Source: Gibbula magus
Taxonomy: Eukaryota; Mollusca; Gastropoda; Trochida; Trochidae
Assembly: GCA_936450465.1 (NCBI GenBank)
Contig: OW388296.1
Span: forward strand, 36,232,586-36,296,585
Length of the DNA stretch: 64,000 nt
Direction: 5' to 3'
Each line of letters starts with the position of its first letter. Position 1 is the stretch's first letter. The position numbers and the translations under genes were made by a program. Shown in pieces: positions 38,355-49,099 of this stretch. The notes below the pieces were generated by a model, which saw only the letters and a program-made list of their open reading frames with translations, ran no database searches and was not told the DNA's origin.

Positions 38355-38876
38355 CGTGTCTGTTTTCTGTTTTAACTTGATGTATCTGTTTTCAGTGGTA
38401 CCTTGACATGTCTGTTTTCAGTGGTTACCTGACGTGTCTATTTTCAGGGTTACGGAACGTGTCTATTTTCAGGGTTAAGGAACGTGTCTATTTTCAGGAT
38501 TACGGAAATATCTATTTTCAGTGGTTACAGAACGTGTCTATTTTCATTGGCTAATTGACGTGTCTGTTTTCAATGGTTACATGACGTGTCTGTTTTCAGT
38601 TTGAAATTGACATGTCTGTTTTAAGTTGTTACTGAACATGTCTGTTTTTAGTGGCTACTTGAAGTATCTCTTTTCAGTGGTTACTTGGCGTGTATTTTTT
38701 AAGTGGTAACTGAACATGTCTGTTTTAAGTGGTTACTGAAATGTCTGTTTTAAGTTGTTACTTGACGTGTCTGTTTTCAGTTGCTTCTTGACGTATCTGT
38801 TTTCAGTGGTTATTTAACGTGTCTGTTCTCAGTGGCTACTTGACTTGTATGTTTTCAGTGGCTACTTGACGTGTCT
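38355..38876 (+). repeat. 26-bp minisatellite carrying RENBP exon 2's 3' splice site
   Basis: About 20 units of TGTCTGTTTTCAGTGGTTAC+TTGACG run without a break into exon 2. The last unit contains the real acceptor (GTTTTCAG at 38851-38858) and the first 18 exon bases, TGGCTACTTGACGTGTCT. About twelve upstream units keep a TTTTCAG or TTCTCAG acceptor. Others have lost it (TTTTAAG, TTTTCAT). The unit is clearly the splice junction itself, amplified into the intron. Confidence 0.92.
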
Positions 38877-38934
38877 TGGTCCGGATGGCTCTGTCTATGA
38901 TGAAACCAAATACACATGGCTGCAGTGCCGACAG
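38859..38934 (+). CDS. RENBP: RENBP exon 2
   Basis: 76-bp exon between TTTTCAG| and CAG|GTAATG. With the two leftover bases of exon 1 it encodes GGYLTCLGPDGSVYDETKY then TWLQCRQ. Human RENBP has the same motif order: GGFFTCLG, then VYDD.KY.WLQ.RQ. It forms part of the first helices of the (alpha/alpha)6 barrel. The exon ends in phase 0. Its first 18 bases are also the right edge of the minisatellite 38355-38876. Confidence 0.95.
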
Positions 38935-39079
38935 GTAATGCACCACTTACAATTCACATTTCTCAGAGATAAAACACTTTATCTTAATATTTTACCCCGT
39001 ATATTGAATTACAATATATTACGAATACCAAGGTTTGGATAAATGTCAATTTTGTATTATAAATAAAATCTGTTTTCAG

Positions 39080-39155
39080 GTCTGGATGTATGCACGACTT
39101 TACAATGAGCACGAGAGGTACAAAACACAAGAAATATTGGACGCTGCTTTGGAAG
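39080..39155 (+). CDS. RENBP: RENBP exon 3
   Basis: 76-bp exon between TGTTTTCAG| and GAAG|GTAAAC, only 145 bp after exon 2. It encodes VWMYARLYNEHERYKTQE then ILDAALE, matching the family's VWM...LY......LLDAA segment. It starts in phase 0 and ends after one base of a Gly codon completed by exon 4. Confidence 0.93.
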
Positions 39156-39870
39156 GTAAACATATCCTTTCATCCACCGATTTAAGTGAAATATATTAGT
39201 GATATTATATACTTAGTATTTACCTACAATATATTCTTCAACATTCTTCATTCCTCAAAATACCAATTATGGATAGGTAAGCTATTAACACAACTTCCGT
39301 AACAATTTCGGTAAACAAAAGGAATTAGACAGATTTATACTCATGTATGGTCTGTATTCACAATAGAACGGACAGGTTCGCACTCAAACGAGGTCTGTAA
39401 AAGGAAGTTAACCTAAAGGTTCATAACCAATGGGAATACAATAAACAGAAGATAAATTATGTTCCTTTTTCATGAAAAAGATTCAAGGTGTTACTTTTGT
39501 TTTGTATAAAAGTGTACTTCATTTAACGATAGTTTTTGTTGTGAGGTTTGTTGATTGTTGGAATGCAATATCATGGATAAGAAGCAAGCTGTAAGTCGTG
39601 ATACATATTATCGTATCGCCACTCATATCGGGATCCGTATCGTATCGCAACTTAGGTCAGCACATTTTTTTTAATATATCGTTGGGACTAAAATGATAGT
39701 ATCGTGACTTTAGTTTCTTATAGTTCAGTAATTCATTAAAACTATTCATCTCATTTAAAGTTGGCAAAGCATAATTTAACATTAATTAGTTGTTATATGA
39801 ACAAATGTTTTTCTTTCATATTTCTGCTTGTGCTGTTCTTGTATACGCATCCGCGATTATGATTGTTTAA
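39156..39870. other. RENBP intron 3, first part
   Basis: AT-rich intron sequence, no feature recognised before the second TTAA MITE. Confidence 0.6.
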
Positions 39871-40360
39871 AGGTGCATCCATTGTGTTACATAAATTTTT
39901 ATTTGGCTTTAATACGTTCCAACACACCATATGTGCTGTTTACAATACAAATAAATTCACTTAGCTTGCATATTTATCCCCAATCGCCAATCATATCATG
40001 ATTACTATTTTACAATTAAAATCGAGTAACATCAGTGTGCATGTGTAGAAACCGTAAGTGAACGTCCTATTTACATGCACAGTAGTTATATGACCTATTG
40101 AACATTATAAACCCATATTTGTTATTTTGTCTGGTGTAAATAAGATTCCAATATTACGTTTGACTCATTGGCGCGCGCCACACGCGGTGCATTGTCCGGT
40201 TTTCGATCAGAAATCACTACTTTTACCTTCATATCGTCAATATACTATGTCGAGTACCATTAAAATGGCTGTATTCGGTAACAGTTGGTACTTCTCGATA
40301 AAATAAGACCATTTATAACGTTTGTCATATTTGACCCCAAACAACACAATGGATGTACCT
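39871..40360 (-). mobile_element. 490-bp MITE with TTAA target, copy 2
   Basis: TTAA at 39867-39870 and 40361-40364. TIRs AGGTGCATCCATTGTGTT and AACACAATGGATGTACCT differ at one base. It is the inverted relative of 18829-19319. Here the TIRs are better preserved, suggesting a younger copy. Located in RENBP intron 3. Confidence 0.92.
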
Positions 40361-40928
40361 TTAAGATAAATCTTACATAATTCCAGAAAATGCTTCCTTG
40401 TGTTTAATGTATTTGAATAAATTTCCAACAACCTTTAATGGAAATAAAACATAAATTATCTTCCTTCGCAGTTAATCATCTTTTAAACTATAAGTATATC
40501 GTAACTCTTAAATTGTATATTTGTCACCCAATACTATATACATGAACATGAGACTCAATTTGGACTCAAAACTTTCTGCAGATATACAATTGATACACAT
40601 ATAATAAATCATATCAATACTGTTGACGCGTGCGTGATAGACTGCACGTTTGCTTAGGGAACTTGAAAATGACACACATTGTCCCCGTGCATGTTTGAAA
40701 CTATAGATGCACACATGTCATAGGAGAATAGATTATCATGTTTTGGATGACAGTTTGACAGCATATGATACACATCAACGCATATTTCTTCAAATATTTG
40801 CTTGTGAAAACTTACACATACGCACTTATCGTATTATATGGACTTTCAGGCTGAGTATGACCGTCCGATTGCAATTACCTAATTATAATATATTTCACTC
40901 ATCAAAATAAAAAATAGAGCCATGGGCT
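40361..40928. other. RENBP intron 3 with a ~75-bp segment repeated at 42405-42480
   Basis: 40802-40878 (GCTTGTGAAAACTTACACAT on) recurs at 42400-42477. The rest is unremarkable AT-rich sequence. Confidence 0.7.
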
Positions 40929-41423
40929 ATGTAGCTCATCAGGCTTTATATACATTAACTAATTCAAAATGTCAACTTCTAGGTGAGAGATATAACACAT
41001 AGGAAGCACTTTAAATGGAGAAGATGAAATAGGTCTTCAGGTCCTTACCCCTCTGATATATCTTTGAGGCCAGAGATAAAATCCCCTACAATTCAATTTA
41101 ATTCATTACTGTTGTTTCTTTTAAATTACCTCCCTTTAAATAGCACATACAATCTCTAGATGAAATAACTTTTCAGGTCATTACGTCTGTGACCTTTATT
41201 TGGGGTAGCAGGATCACGAAATGTACAATTTAGAATCCCCATTGGCCAAGGAGTCTGCACACAACTTTTCAGCTCTCTAGACCTATTGGAACCGGAGAAG
41301 AAGATGAAAATAAGTTTTTAAGCTTTTTAACCCCTGTGACCCAATTTGGGTCTCGGGGTCATGAAATCTACAATTTAGAACCCCATAAGCCGAGGGGTCT
41401 GCACACAAAATTTCAGCTCCCTA

Positions 41424-41456
<33 letters not shown>

Positions 41457-41553
41457 CGAAAAGTTTACAGACGGTCGGACGGACGGACGGACACGGACGG
41501 ACGCCGGACACCATGCCATAAGCCCATCGGGTCTTTCAGGCCAGATGAGCTAA
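40929..41553. mobile_element. ~620-bp repeat with TAGCTCATC inverted ends and terminal hairpin, 23-bp flanking direct repeat
   Basis: ATGTAGCTCATCAGGC near 40929 is inverted at about 41538-41555 (GGCCAGATGAGCTAACAT). Near the right end are GGAC-rich tandem units (41471-41508) and a hairpin-like CCCATCGGGTC.TTTCAGGCC. A 23-bp sequence beginning TATTTCACTCATC flanks it on both sides (40891-40913 and 41593-41615). Gacggacgg-rich repeats with such ends are common in bivalves (from memory). No protein match. Confidence 0.6.
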
Positions 41554-41926
41554 CATGAGGAGTAAAATTACTAAATGAAAAAAGCCAATGGGTATTTCAC
41601 TCATCAAAATAAAAAGTGAGGAGTAAAATTACTAAATGAAAAAACTAAGAGTATTTTATACTTTCAACGTTTATTAACATTCAGTGTCTCGCAGGTGTTC
41701 ATTTAGTCATTGGTCATTTGGCCAGTACATGTATATATTTATTTATACTACCGTCTAAAAAAAATAAAAAATGTTGAATATACTTCTAAATTGAATGAAT
41801 CAACTTTCTGTTTCAGTCACTACAAAATGTAATAAAGAAAACCCCATAAAAATTATGAATTTAATAAATTAATAATTAATTGAACATTATTAGAGTGACA
41901 AACTTCATTCTTGAATAGTTCACTCC

Positions 41927-41927
<1 letters not shown>

Positions 41928-41957
<30 letters not shown>

Positions 41958-42057
41958 TTTCAAATCCATGTATAAGATTTGGGTCCTGATCCCCCCCCCC
42001 CCCCCCCACCCCCCACTGAGTGGAATTTTTTTTTGTTGGGACCCCCCCCCCCCCCCC
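41928..42057. repeat. Cluster of three poly-C runs
   Basis: C runs at 41928-41956, 41991-42007 and 42042-42057, separated by related text (TTTCAAA, GGGTCCTGAT, GTTGGGAC). This suggests a short unit was duplicated together with its C run. Confidence 0.9.
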
Positions 42058-42486
42058 TTTCAAAAATCCTTGATCCGCCCTTGAAGTACATTAAATGTTT
42101 GAAGTTTTTTTTAAGCATGAAAGCTTCTTATTGCTACGGGCCAGAATTATAACACTATTTTGACAGTCACGCATGTAAACACAGTCATACTCGTATTCTG
42201 AGAGATTTGTGCGTATCTTTCACTCATTGATTTCATTTTCATGCGTATATCTGAATTATTCATGCGTATTCTACGCAAATACGCATCTTATCTGGACCCC
42301 TGCCAAAGTGAACCCAAATGTCCCCGTTTCCATACAGAAAAACCTGATAGACACATGTCCCCGCTTCCATGGTGTAAATGATACACACTATCCTCGTTTG
42401 CTTGTGAAAACTTACACATACGCACTTATCGTAGTACAATGGATTTTCAGGCTGAGTATGACCGTTAGATTGCAATAACTTCTTAA
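42058..42486. other. RENBP intron 3 sequence with dispersed repeat pieces
   Basis: Contains the second copy of the 40802-40878 repeat (42400-42477) and a CAAATGTCCCCGTTTCCAT segment related to 43368-43440. Confidence 0.6.
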
Positions 42487-43323
42487 AGAGCCATCACGGA
42501 TGTTAGTGTTTCAAATTTTTGGAAAATATACTTATAACGTCATTCGCCAGAGAATTTTTTTATCTACAACATGGCATATGTTAAATAATTTTCATATCAC
42601 GACAATGTATTGCAATTTGGTTTCAAAAAGAAGTATCACTTCGACTAGCGCGCTACGGGTATGTGACGTATATAAACAGAGTCCCCTTTTTTGCGTAATA
42701 CGTACTACACAAACAGCAAGCGCTTCCGAAGCGTGAAGGCTCGTCTCTAGCGCAAGTCGCCATAACAACCCATGTGCTGCACGTGCTTCACGCGTCGCTC
42801 TTGCAAAGTACCCTTGTCACACATTACTGAATGTGACGATTGCTTTACAAACTTTGTTTCTAAATGTCCTGAGAATATACAAATTATTTCCTGTTTAATG
42901 TTCTTTTTATTCAGATAAGACCAGCAAATTATGACAAATTTTTACTCTCATTAATTATAAAATTCAAGCAAAATACCTAGTTGGGTAAAACAATTATTCC
43001 AATATCTGTAGCAAATACATAATTAAATGAAATGTTAAATAAATAACCATCAAAAAATTATATATTTCGATTTCCTTCATTGCTCATATTTTGTTTTATT
43101 CTTTCGTGTCTTTGTTTACTGTGTGTGAGCTAGACCATAATGCTTTGCGCTTGAAAAAAATAGACTGGATCTATATTTAGACTGGAAAACACCTTTACTA
43201 ATTAATGCAATTTTTCGGCTTATTTTAAGTTGGAAAAATTAGGGAAAAATTAAGTGTATTTATTTCACGGAGATAGATTTTTGGAGAAATTTTTATATTT
43301 TCATCAACATCCGTGATGGCTCT
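42487..43323. mobile_element. 837-bp TTAA-flanked element with perfect 18-bp TIRs
   Basis: TTAA at 42483-42486 and 43324-43327. TIR AGAGCCATCACGGATGTT is perfect at both ends. No coding region. The target and end structure are of piggyBac/Kolobok type, but the sequence differs from the other two TTAA families in this window. Inserted directly next to a 75-bp repeat copy in RENBP intron 3. Confidence 0.9.
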
Positions 43324-43559
43324 TTAAACACACACATGTATCGTTGTTTTGTATTCAAAAGTAAACCCAAATGTCCCCGTTAATACCTGTTACACACATG
43401 CTCCGAGTTCCATGGTGTAGATGATACACACTGTCCCCGTTTGCATACTGAAAAGCACCAGGCCTACCATACAAACGGCACACAAAGCTTCAAAACTGTA
43501 CTACTATACCCTTAACCAGATCACAAATCCACAAAATAGTACAACAAACCTTCCTAATT

Positions 43560-43670
43560 TGGATTCAAATCCTCGAAAACTGAATTCATATCCTCGAAAA
43601 CTGAATTCACATCCTCGAAAATTCATTTCATATCCTCGAAAACTCATTTCATATCCTCTAAAACGGGCGA
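43560..43670. repeat. 21-bp minisatellite (five units)
   Basis: Units of TCCTCGAAAACTGAATTCATA with small changes (CTCATTTCATA in later units). Confidence 0.9.
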
Positions 43671-43678
43671 CAAATCGC

Positions 43679-43679
<1 letters not shown>

Positions 43680-43727
<48 letters not shown>
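43680..43727 (+). repeat. TG microsatellite upstream of RENBP exon 4
   Basis: About 24 TG dinucleotides, ending 54 bp before the acceptor of exon 4, on the transcribed sense strand (UG repeat in the pre-mRNA). Confidence 0.97.
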
Positions 43728-43728
<1 letters not shown>

Positions 43729-43781
43729 TAAGAAGTACTTATATTGTAAAAAGTATAGTACAATTGTGTCTACTTTTCCAG

Positions 43782-43954
43782 GAGCCAAGTTTATCGAGCA
43801 GCACGTTGTGGTTGATACATTGAGCAGAAAGTGCTGCCTCAGCATGACGAGGGACGGTCGACCAATCAAAATACAGCGTACAATCTTCTCGGAGTGCTTC
43901 TATGTTATGGCAATGTCGGAAATGGCTCGAGCTACGGGAAAAACCAAATATAAT
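43782..43954 (+). CDS. RENBP: RENBP exon 4
   Basis: 173-bp exon between CTTTTCCAG| and AAT|GTGAGA. It encodes GAKFIEQHVVVDTLSRKCCL, then SMTRDGRPIKIQRTIFSECF, then YVMAMSEMARATGKTKYN. The RDGRP-(I/V)-K-(I/V)-QRTIFSECFY motif is almost identical to mammalian RENBP and is the best-conserved part seen here. Phase 1 entry from exon 3 and phase 0 exit fit the family's structure. Later exons, carrying the remaining barrel helices and catalytic histidines, were not found up to position 64000, so the gene is incomplete in this window, with intron 4 longer than 20 kb. Confidence 0.95.
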
Positions 43955-44449
43955 GTGAGACATTTCAATTGACATTAGTAGCACAGGTGATGGTAAAGTT
44001 TCTTAAAAATAATGTTGATAGTTTTTATGTAATCTATCATATGATATGTATTGTTTTATAATTTAAGCCCCACCCCATTTTAACAATCCATAGAGGATGA
44101 GCAGAAAGGATAACATGATGAGTCGTCAACGTAGCCGCCATTGTTATATGAAACAACACCAAGCTTAAATTATCTGATCATTTGTTGTCGATCTTGGCCA
44201 TACAGAAAGTTTAAATTTTAAAAAGACATTTTACACAGTTTCCAAAAAATTAATCAATTCGGTTAGGGTAAAATGTGCCTTTGGTCCAAACATTATTAAT
44301 GTTTTATCACATGGTATATCTTCGTGTGTAATTTAAAATGAACTTTTTTTTTATTTCTGATGATCAAAAGGGACTTGTAATAGATAATTAGGAATACAAA
44401 TTTGGTTAATATGCTAATGATACTGAATTATATTTAGACGGCTCAGAAG
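43955..44449. other. RENBP intron 4, first part
   Basis: AT-rich, no feature recognised. Confidence 0.6.
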
Positions 44450-46401
44450 ATATTTTGCTATGGATAACTCCATTTGGGAATAAATATGTTTATGCCAGAG
44501 TTCAAGATCATTCCAGAATATGATGGTTTCACAACACTCCTAGTAAACATGACATATGCTCTCGGGAACATCCTTGCAAAAGCTACATAATGAGATTCCT
44601 CTTCAAAGCTACTATTTAGTATAAATAGCTCTTTGCAAGAACCTGTATTGGACATGTTGAAGTTCATAGAAGTTAAAAGTGTTGTACCAATTAAAAGCAC
44701 AGTCACTAAATAGTATTTCCCATTTATTACAAACATCAAGTTTATCAATGGTAGAAATCAGCTTGTCATAAAATAATCTTGAACCTTTTGTATTCTTCAA
44801 TATATTTCTCTGATAAACAAACATTGATGTACAAATTATAGGGGGAGATGATTCTTGCCTTTTTAATAGTATTTTTTCAGAACTCAGTCATATTGTGGAG
44901 TAAACAATTATAGTCTAATATTGTTCCTTTTATTTTGTATTTTACTATATTTCATCAAAAGACCCTAATCCATGTTCGCTACATAAATAATTAATGGTAA
45001 ATATGTCTTTTACTGCCAAATGTCTTATAACGTTACATGGATTTTTATAATTATGATTTAACAGTTCTGCAAAAATATGATCAATTAGAACACCGTTAAC
45101 ATTTAACTTTTTACAATATTTTATTCCATGATTTAAAAACACCGTTCCAGAAAGGGTTTTCAATAGTTGATATCCTGGCTATATTTGCTCCATATTTGAA
45201 AATTTTGTTGAAAGAGATATTGCAGGGATCACTGTCAGATGATTTTTAATATACAGTCTTAGAGTGGATTAATTTAAAGCTTCAATAAATGCTTGTATAT
45301 CTTTCATACCCCATCTTATCCTTTTTATCATTCCAAAATGAAAGTTAAGAATGTCATTTCTAAGGTTTTAATGTTTCTACGACTGTAACTTTTCCAATCA
45401 AGGTTAAATTCCTTTTTCTTCAAACTGCTAATAGTCTCTTTATTTCTTCCAGCCTTTTCTGGTATTGATTACCCATAGATCATTAAGGTTTGGGGTAAAT
45501 TTTATTCCCAACATGATCAAATTCTGATATGCCATTCGATTTTCAAATGTGTACACAATGATTGTATTCTGCCAGCCATAGAGCCAATCCATATTGCCTT
45601 GGTCTTGTCTATATTCTGACATCTTATAAAATGTATTGATTGTTTTAATAGCTGCGCATAGACGATAGTGCGATCAAGAAAAGGCTCTGTATCATCAGCA
45701 TATTGCCATAACTTGTATCATTTACCATCCACAACAATGTCTTTAATTGTATCATTATTTCTTATCATGCACCCAGGTATTTCCGTTACATAGAGGTATA
45801 GATATGGCGATAAGAGATGCCCTTGTCTACAGCCCCTTTCATTTTCAAAGAATTCGGATAAATGGCCTTTCTGTATAACATATGTTAGTATGTTAATCCA
45901 GCGTATAACTTAATTAGAATGAGCATAATGTCATACAGTAGTCTTATCACTAATTGTTCTACCTGGGATGAAGCCCGTTAGATTTTTATGTATAAGTAAA
46001 TCTAAAGTTTTCTTTAAATAATTTGTAATAAATGAACTAATATAATTATTTTAAGAACAGTATTTAGAAGGGTGATTGGTCTCCAATATTTTAAAGTTCT
46101 ATCTTTATATACCTTTGGTGTGCATGGTATAACTCCTCTCTTCATTGTCAAAGACAGTTCATTCTCAATTGAGATATCTTTTACAAATCTGAAAATCCAA
46201 ATTTTAAGGTCTTTCCAGAACAAATTAAAGAAATCAATAGGAAATCCATGTATTCTGGAATGTTATTATTTTTCACGCGCGTGTGAGATTTCATCCATAT
46301 CAACATCTTTTTTTAGGTCTTCTTTTAATTCTTCATTCAGTGATAGAGTTTTAATATTTTCTTCAAGGTCGTCATTTGATGATGATAGTTTCTTGTAAAA
46401 T
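44450..46401 (-). pseudogene. Decayed L1/Tx1-like LINE (reverse transcriptase and C-terminal region)
   Basis: On the minus strand, pieces in broken frames appear in the right order. SFYKKLSSSNDDLEE starts at 46401. IDFFNLFWKDLKIWIFRFV is followed by SLTMKRGVIPCTPK and YWRPITLLNTVLKII (46223-46014), the classic L1-type RT entry. QYADDTEPFLDRT near 45710 holds the YADD catalytic pair, and KTKAIWIGSMAG follows near 45600. KGSRLFYDKLI, then KWEILFSD, then LQHVQYRFLQRAI (44824-44620) is the C-terminal region. Many stops and frameshifts mark an old copy. The 5' end is cut at 46401 by the gag-like segment. Confidence 0.8.
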
Positions 46402-47581
46402 GACGGAGGGCATCCCCGATCTGCCCATCAAACAAGGTCGAAGAGGAGGGAGGAACAGTCCTTAGACTGATCTCTGCCGGCAGGTCCGTCCTCGACAAAA
46501 ACATGTCGCACCTGATGTTCGTAAGCCCAGGCGAGATGCGCGCAGCACTACGCATAACCTGAGTCACTCTCCCCGTCTACGAACCAAACCCACGGTAAAG
46601 GCCTTTGGCCCCATCCTCAATTCCCGCCTGCTTGGCAAACGCCGTCATGGCTTGACAGGCGTGGGCAATGGAGTCGGCCATGACCAGAATGATTCTGGCC
46701 TCCTTGTCCAGATTTATGAAATGGTTGTCCGATCCCGCATGATGTACAATGGGAGCAGCCACCCGACGTATGTTGGCATCTAACGCGAAGGCGGTCTGTC
46801 AAGAGTAACAGAGGCATCAGACGGCCAGGTGCGGCAGAAGTTATGTTGAAGCCAAGTCCTTGGCAATGTTAAGAAAGAGCCGTTGCAGCTTAAGCAACTG
46901 GTGTGAGTTACGTCCTCCTCACAGAAGGTCTCCATCCTTTCTAGCGAGGGAGAGTCTTCAACCTCCTGAAGGAAGGACCCTGACCACTCCGCAATGTCCG
47001 ACACCTGTTCAAACGCATCCGGTAATGTCCGCGGACACATCCGCAATGATCAGAATTATAGGAGGCCTGGAGGGATCAATGAAATTGTCCCCCGCCTCAC
47101 TCCGCCCCGTGGAAGCGGGAGACGAAGCAGCGGAAGGCCCAGAAGTCACACAACGTTTTGTAGTTTACGGTGTGAGACTTTCTCCGAGTACTGCGGTCGG
47201 GCAACCCCGACCCTGAAGTCCGCCTAGCCAGGTGAGTGATGATACCATACCCTTGACGGAGCCCAGAATGGACTCTGTCAGAACCTTTCGTTAAACCTCG
47301 AGAACGGAGAGCGAGAGTACTTCTTCTCCTTCTTTTTGGAGCCTGACGACCAAGAACGGTGGCCGCCAGACGTGGGAGAGAGAACAGGTGTTAGCTCGCC
47401 GCCTAACAGAGGTGACCGCTCCCTCTCCCTCTCTCTTTCATGTAAGGCAAATCCTGATGCGCCGGCGTGGGGGGGGGGGGGGGGGGGGGGGGGAAGGGAG
47501 GAGTCAAACTCTGTAGTGTCCTCTGCAGGAACGAGCCTCAAGCACCTTGTGCTGTCCTCATCCGTACACGTCATCGTTTAA
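46402..47581 (-). pseudogene. Gag-like ORF remnant of an unassigned retroelement
   Basis: GC-rich compared with the surroundings. Minus-strand frames start at an ATG at 47574 (MTCTDEDSTRCLRLVPAED) and run through a proline stretch produced by the poly-G/C run and an S/K-rich stretch (RSWSSGSKKKEKKYSRS). After stops, further frames include LPDAFEQVSDIAEWSGSFLQ, then EARIILVMADSIAHACQAMT, and SLRTVPPSSSTLFDGQIGDA. The order of an S/R-rich N-terminus, helical middle and LFDG-like C-terminal motif is reminiscent of gag proteins of DIRS-type elements, but I cannot confirm a family. The 161-bp monomers directly upstream support a promoter-bearing retroelement 5' end. The region ends abruptly at the LINE junction. 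Confidence 0.4.
47469..47493. repeat. Poly-G run (25 G)
   Basis: Uninterrupted run inside the gag-like reading frame, read as polyproline on the minus strand. Confidence 0.97.
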
Positions 47582-47984
47582 AAAAAGAGAGCGGCGAAGG
47601 CCTAACGCTAAGTAGAAGGCGTCGTCTCAAACACTGTAGGAGGTAGGCGGAGACGACTGAGGAGTCAAACTCTGTAGTGTCCTCTGCAGGAACGAACCTC
47701 AAGCACCTTGTGCTGTCCTCATCCGTACACGTCATCGTTTAAAAAAAGAGAGCGGCGAAGGCCTTACGCTAAGTAGAAGGCGTCGTCTCAAACACTGTAG
47801 GAGGTAGGCGGAGACGACTGAGGAGTCAAACTCTGTAGTGTCCTCTGCAGGAACGAACCTCAAGCACCTTGTGCTGTCCTCATCCGTACACGTCATCGTT
47901 TAAAAAAAGAGAGCGGCGAAGGCCTTACGCTAAGTAGAAGGCGTCGTCTCAAACACTGTAGGAGGTAGGCGGAGACGACTGAGC
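47501..47984 (-). repeat. 161-bp tandem monomers (three copies)
   Basis: GAGTCAAACTCTGTAGTGTC recurs at 47501, 47662 and 47823. The three copies are almost identical (differences such as GAACGAG/GAACGAA and CCTAACG/CCTTACG). On the minus strand each monomer contains AAACGATGACGTGTACGG, the start codon and first codons of the gag-like ORF. The innermost copy, at 47501-47661, reads into that ORF. Confidence 0.93.
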
Positions 47985-49094
47985 AACTGATTGTCGAAAG
48001 GAGAGAGGCAGTCTTGATGACTCCCTAAAATCTAAAGATGCTACCAGCGGGTTGCGTTAGTCTTCTATCATATAGTTGGAATTTGCTTATTTGGTCGAAA
48101 AATGAAATGTTAAATATTAAAGGTTTAATGTAAAATAAAAAGGGATATTTCTTGGTTAAGCGAGTGAGAGATACTGGCACGACTTTGAGTATCAGAGAAC
48201 ACCATACCATTGACTGTAGAAATCATTTATGACGATAAATAAGGATGGAAGATGACAGGTTACGAGATAGTAGTGGGCAAAATTGTATGTCTTCGCAAAT
48301 TATGCAGATTTTTCAGAGAATTAACCCATCATACGTGGTATACAAAGATGTTTGTGGGACATGCTAACTGTTAGAAAATTGAATATTGTTCTGTGTAAAT
48401 GAATATGTGTTAGTATGTGTTATATGTTGCAATAGAATGTAGAAGAAAAATGCATCTCTATAGGTAAAAATGGAAAATGAATGGTTACCAGGAAAAGGGT
48501 TAACCTAGAAAACGAGAAATGTTAAAACTAGCGACTTCGAATGTGCGAGGAGATTTCGGGCAATGATTTTGATTGAAGTCGGACCAACCGTAGGTCCTCT
48601 TAGGTAGACATGACTCCCTGGTCTTTGTAACATCTAAAGACCACGAGTCCAGACCATTTGTTTTTTAGAAGTGAAGGAATACAAGATTGAGATTGCTACA
48701 ACACGTGCTGTGTTATTTCTTCCGTTTTGAAGACTTGACATTAAGAATTGAACTTTTAGTGATAGAGCTACATCCCTCAGTCAGCTCTACATCAGACTGT
48801 CGAGTATACTGATCTTCAACACTCGACCAACAACATCACACAAAAGCAACAATACGACACTTCCCAACCCAAACAACAGCCCGTGCACGATGTTGAAATA
48901 GACACTATCACAGTCCACACAGCAAGTGTGTTGACCTAGTTAGCTCACTCCAGTGAACTCCGATACTGCAAAGAGGACACAAAAGAAACTCTCTCTAAAC
49001 AGTGTCAAATGGTAAGAGAGAGCCCAACAAAAAGAATACTCTTAACAATTAGAATATTACGGAAGCGTATTAGTGTCACGATGAAAAAAAAATT
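47985..49094. other. Non-coding stretch upstream (minus sense) of the monomers
   Basis: No coding match. 48540-48980 is less AT-rich than average and could be untranslated sequence of the neighbouring retroelement. Confidence 0.35.
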
Positions 49095-49099
49095 GTGAT

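Noticed and set aside
41928..42057. CRISPR-like regular spacing of poly-C runs
   Set aside because: Only three runs of unequal length and spacing in an animal intron; mononucleotide expansion explains it.
43421..43972. 183-codon frame covering RENBP exon 4
   Set aside because: Only 43782-43954 is exon. The upstream part translates a 21-bp minisatellite and the TG tract and is cut off by the acceptor at 43781.
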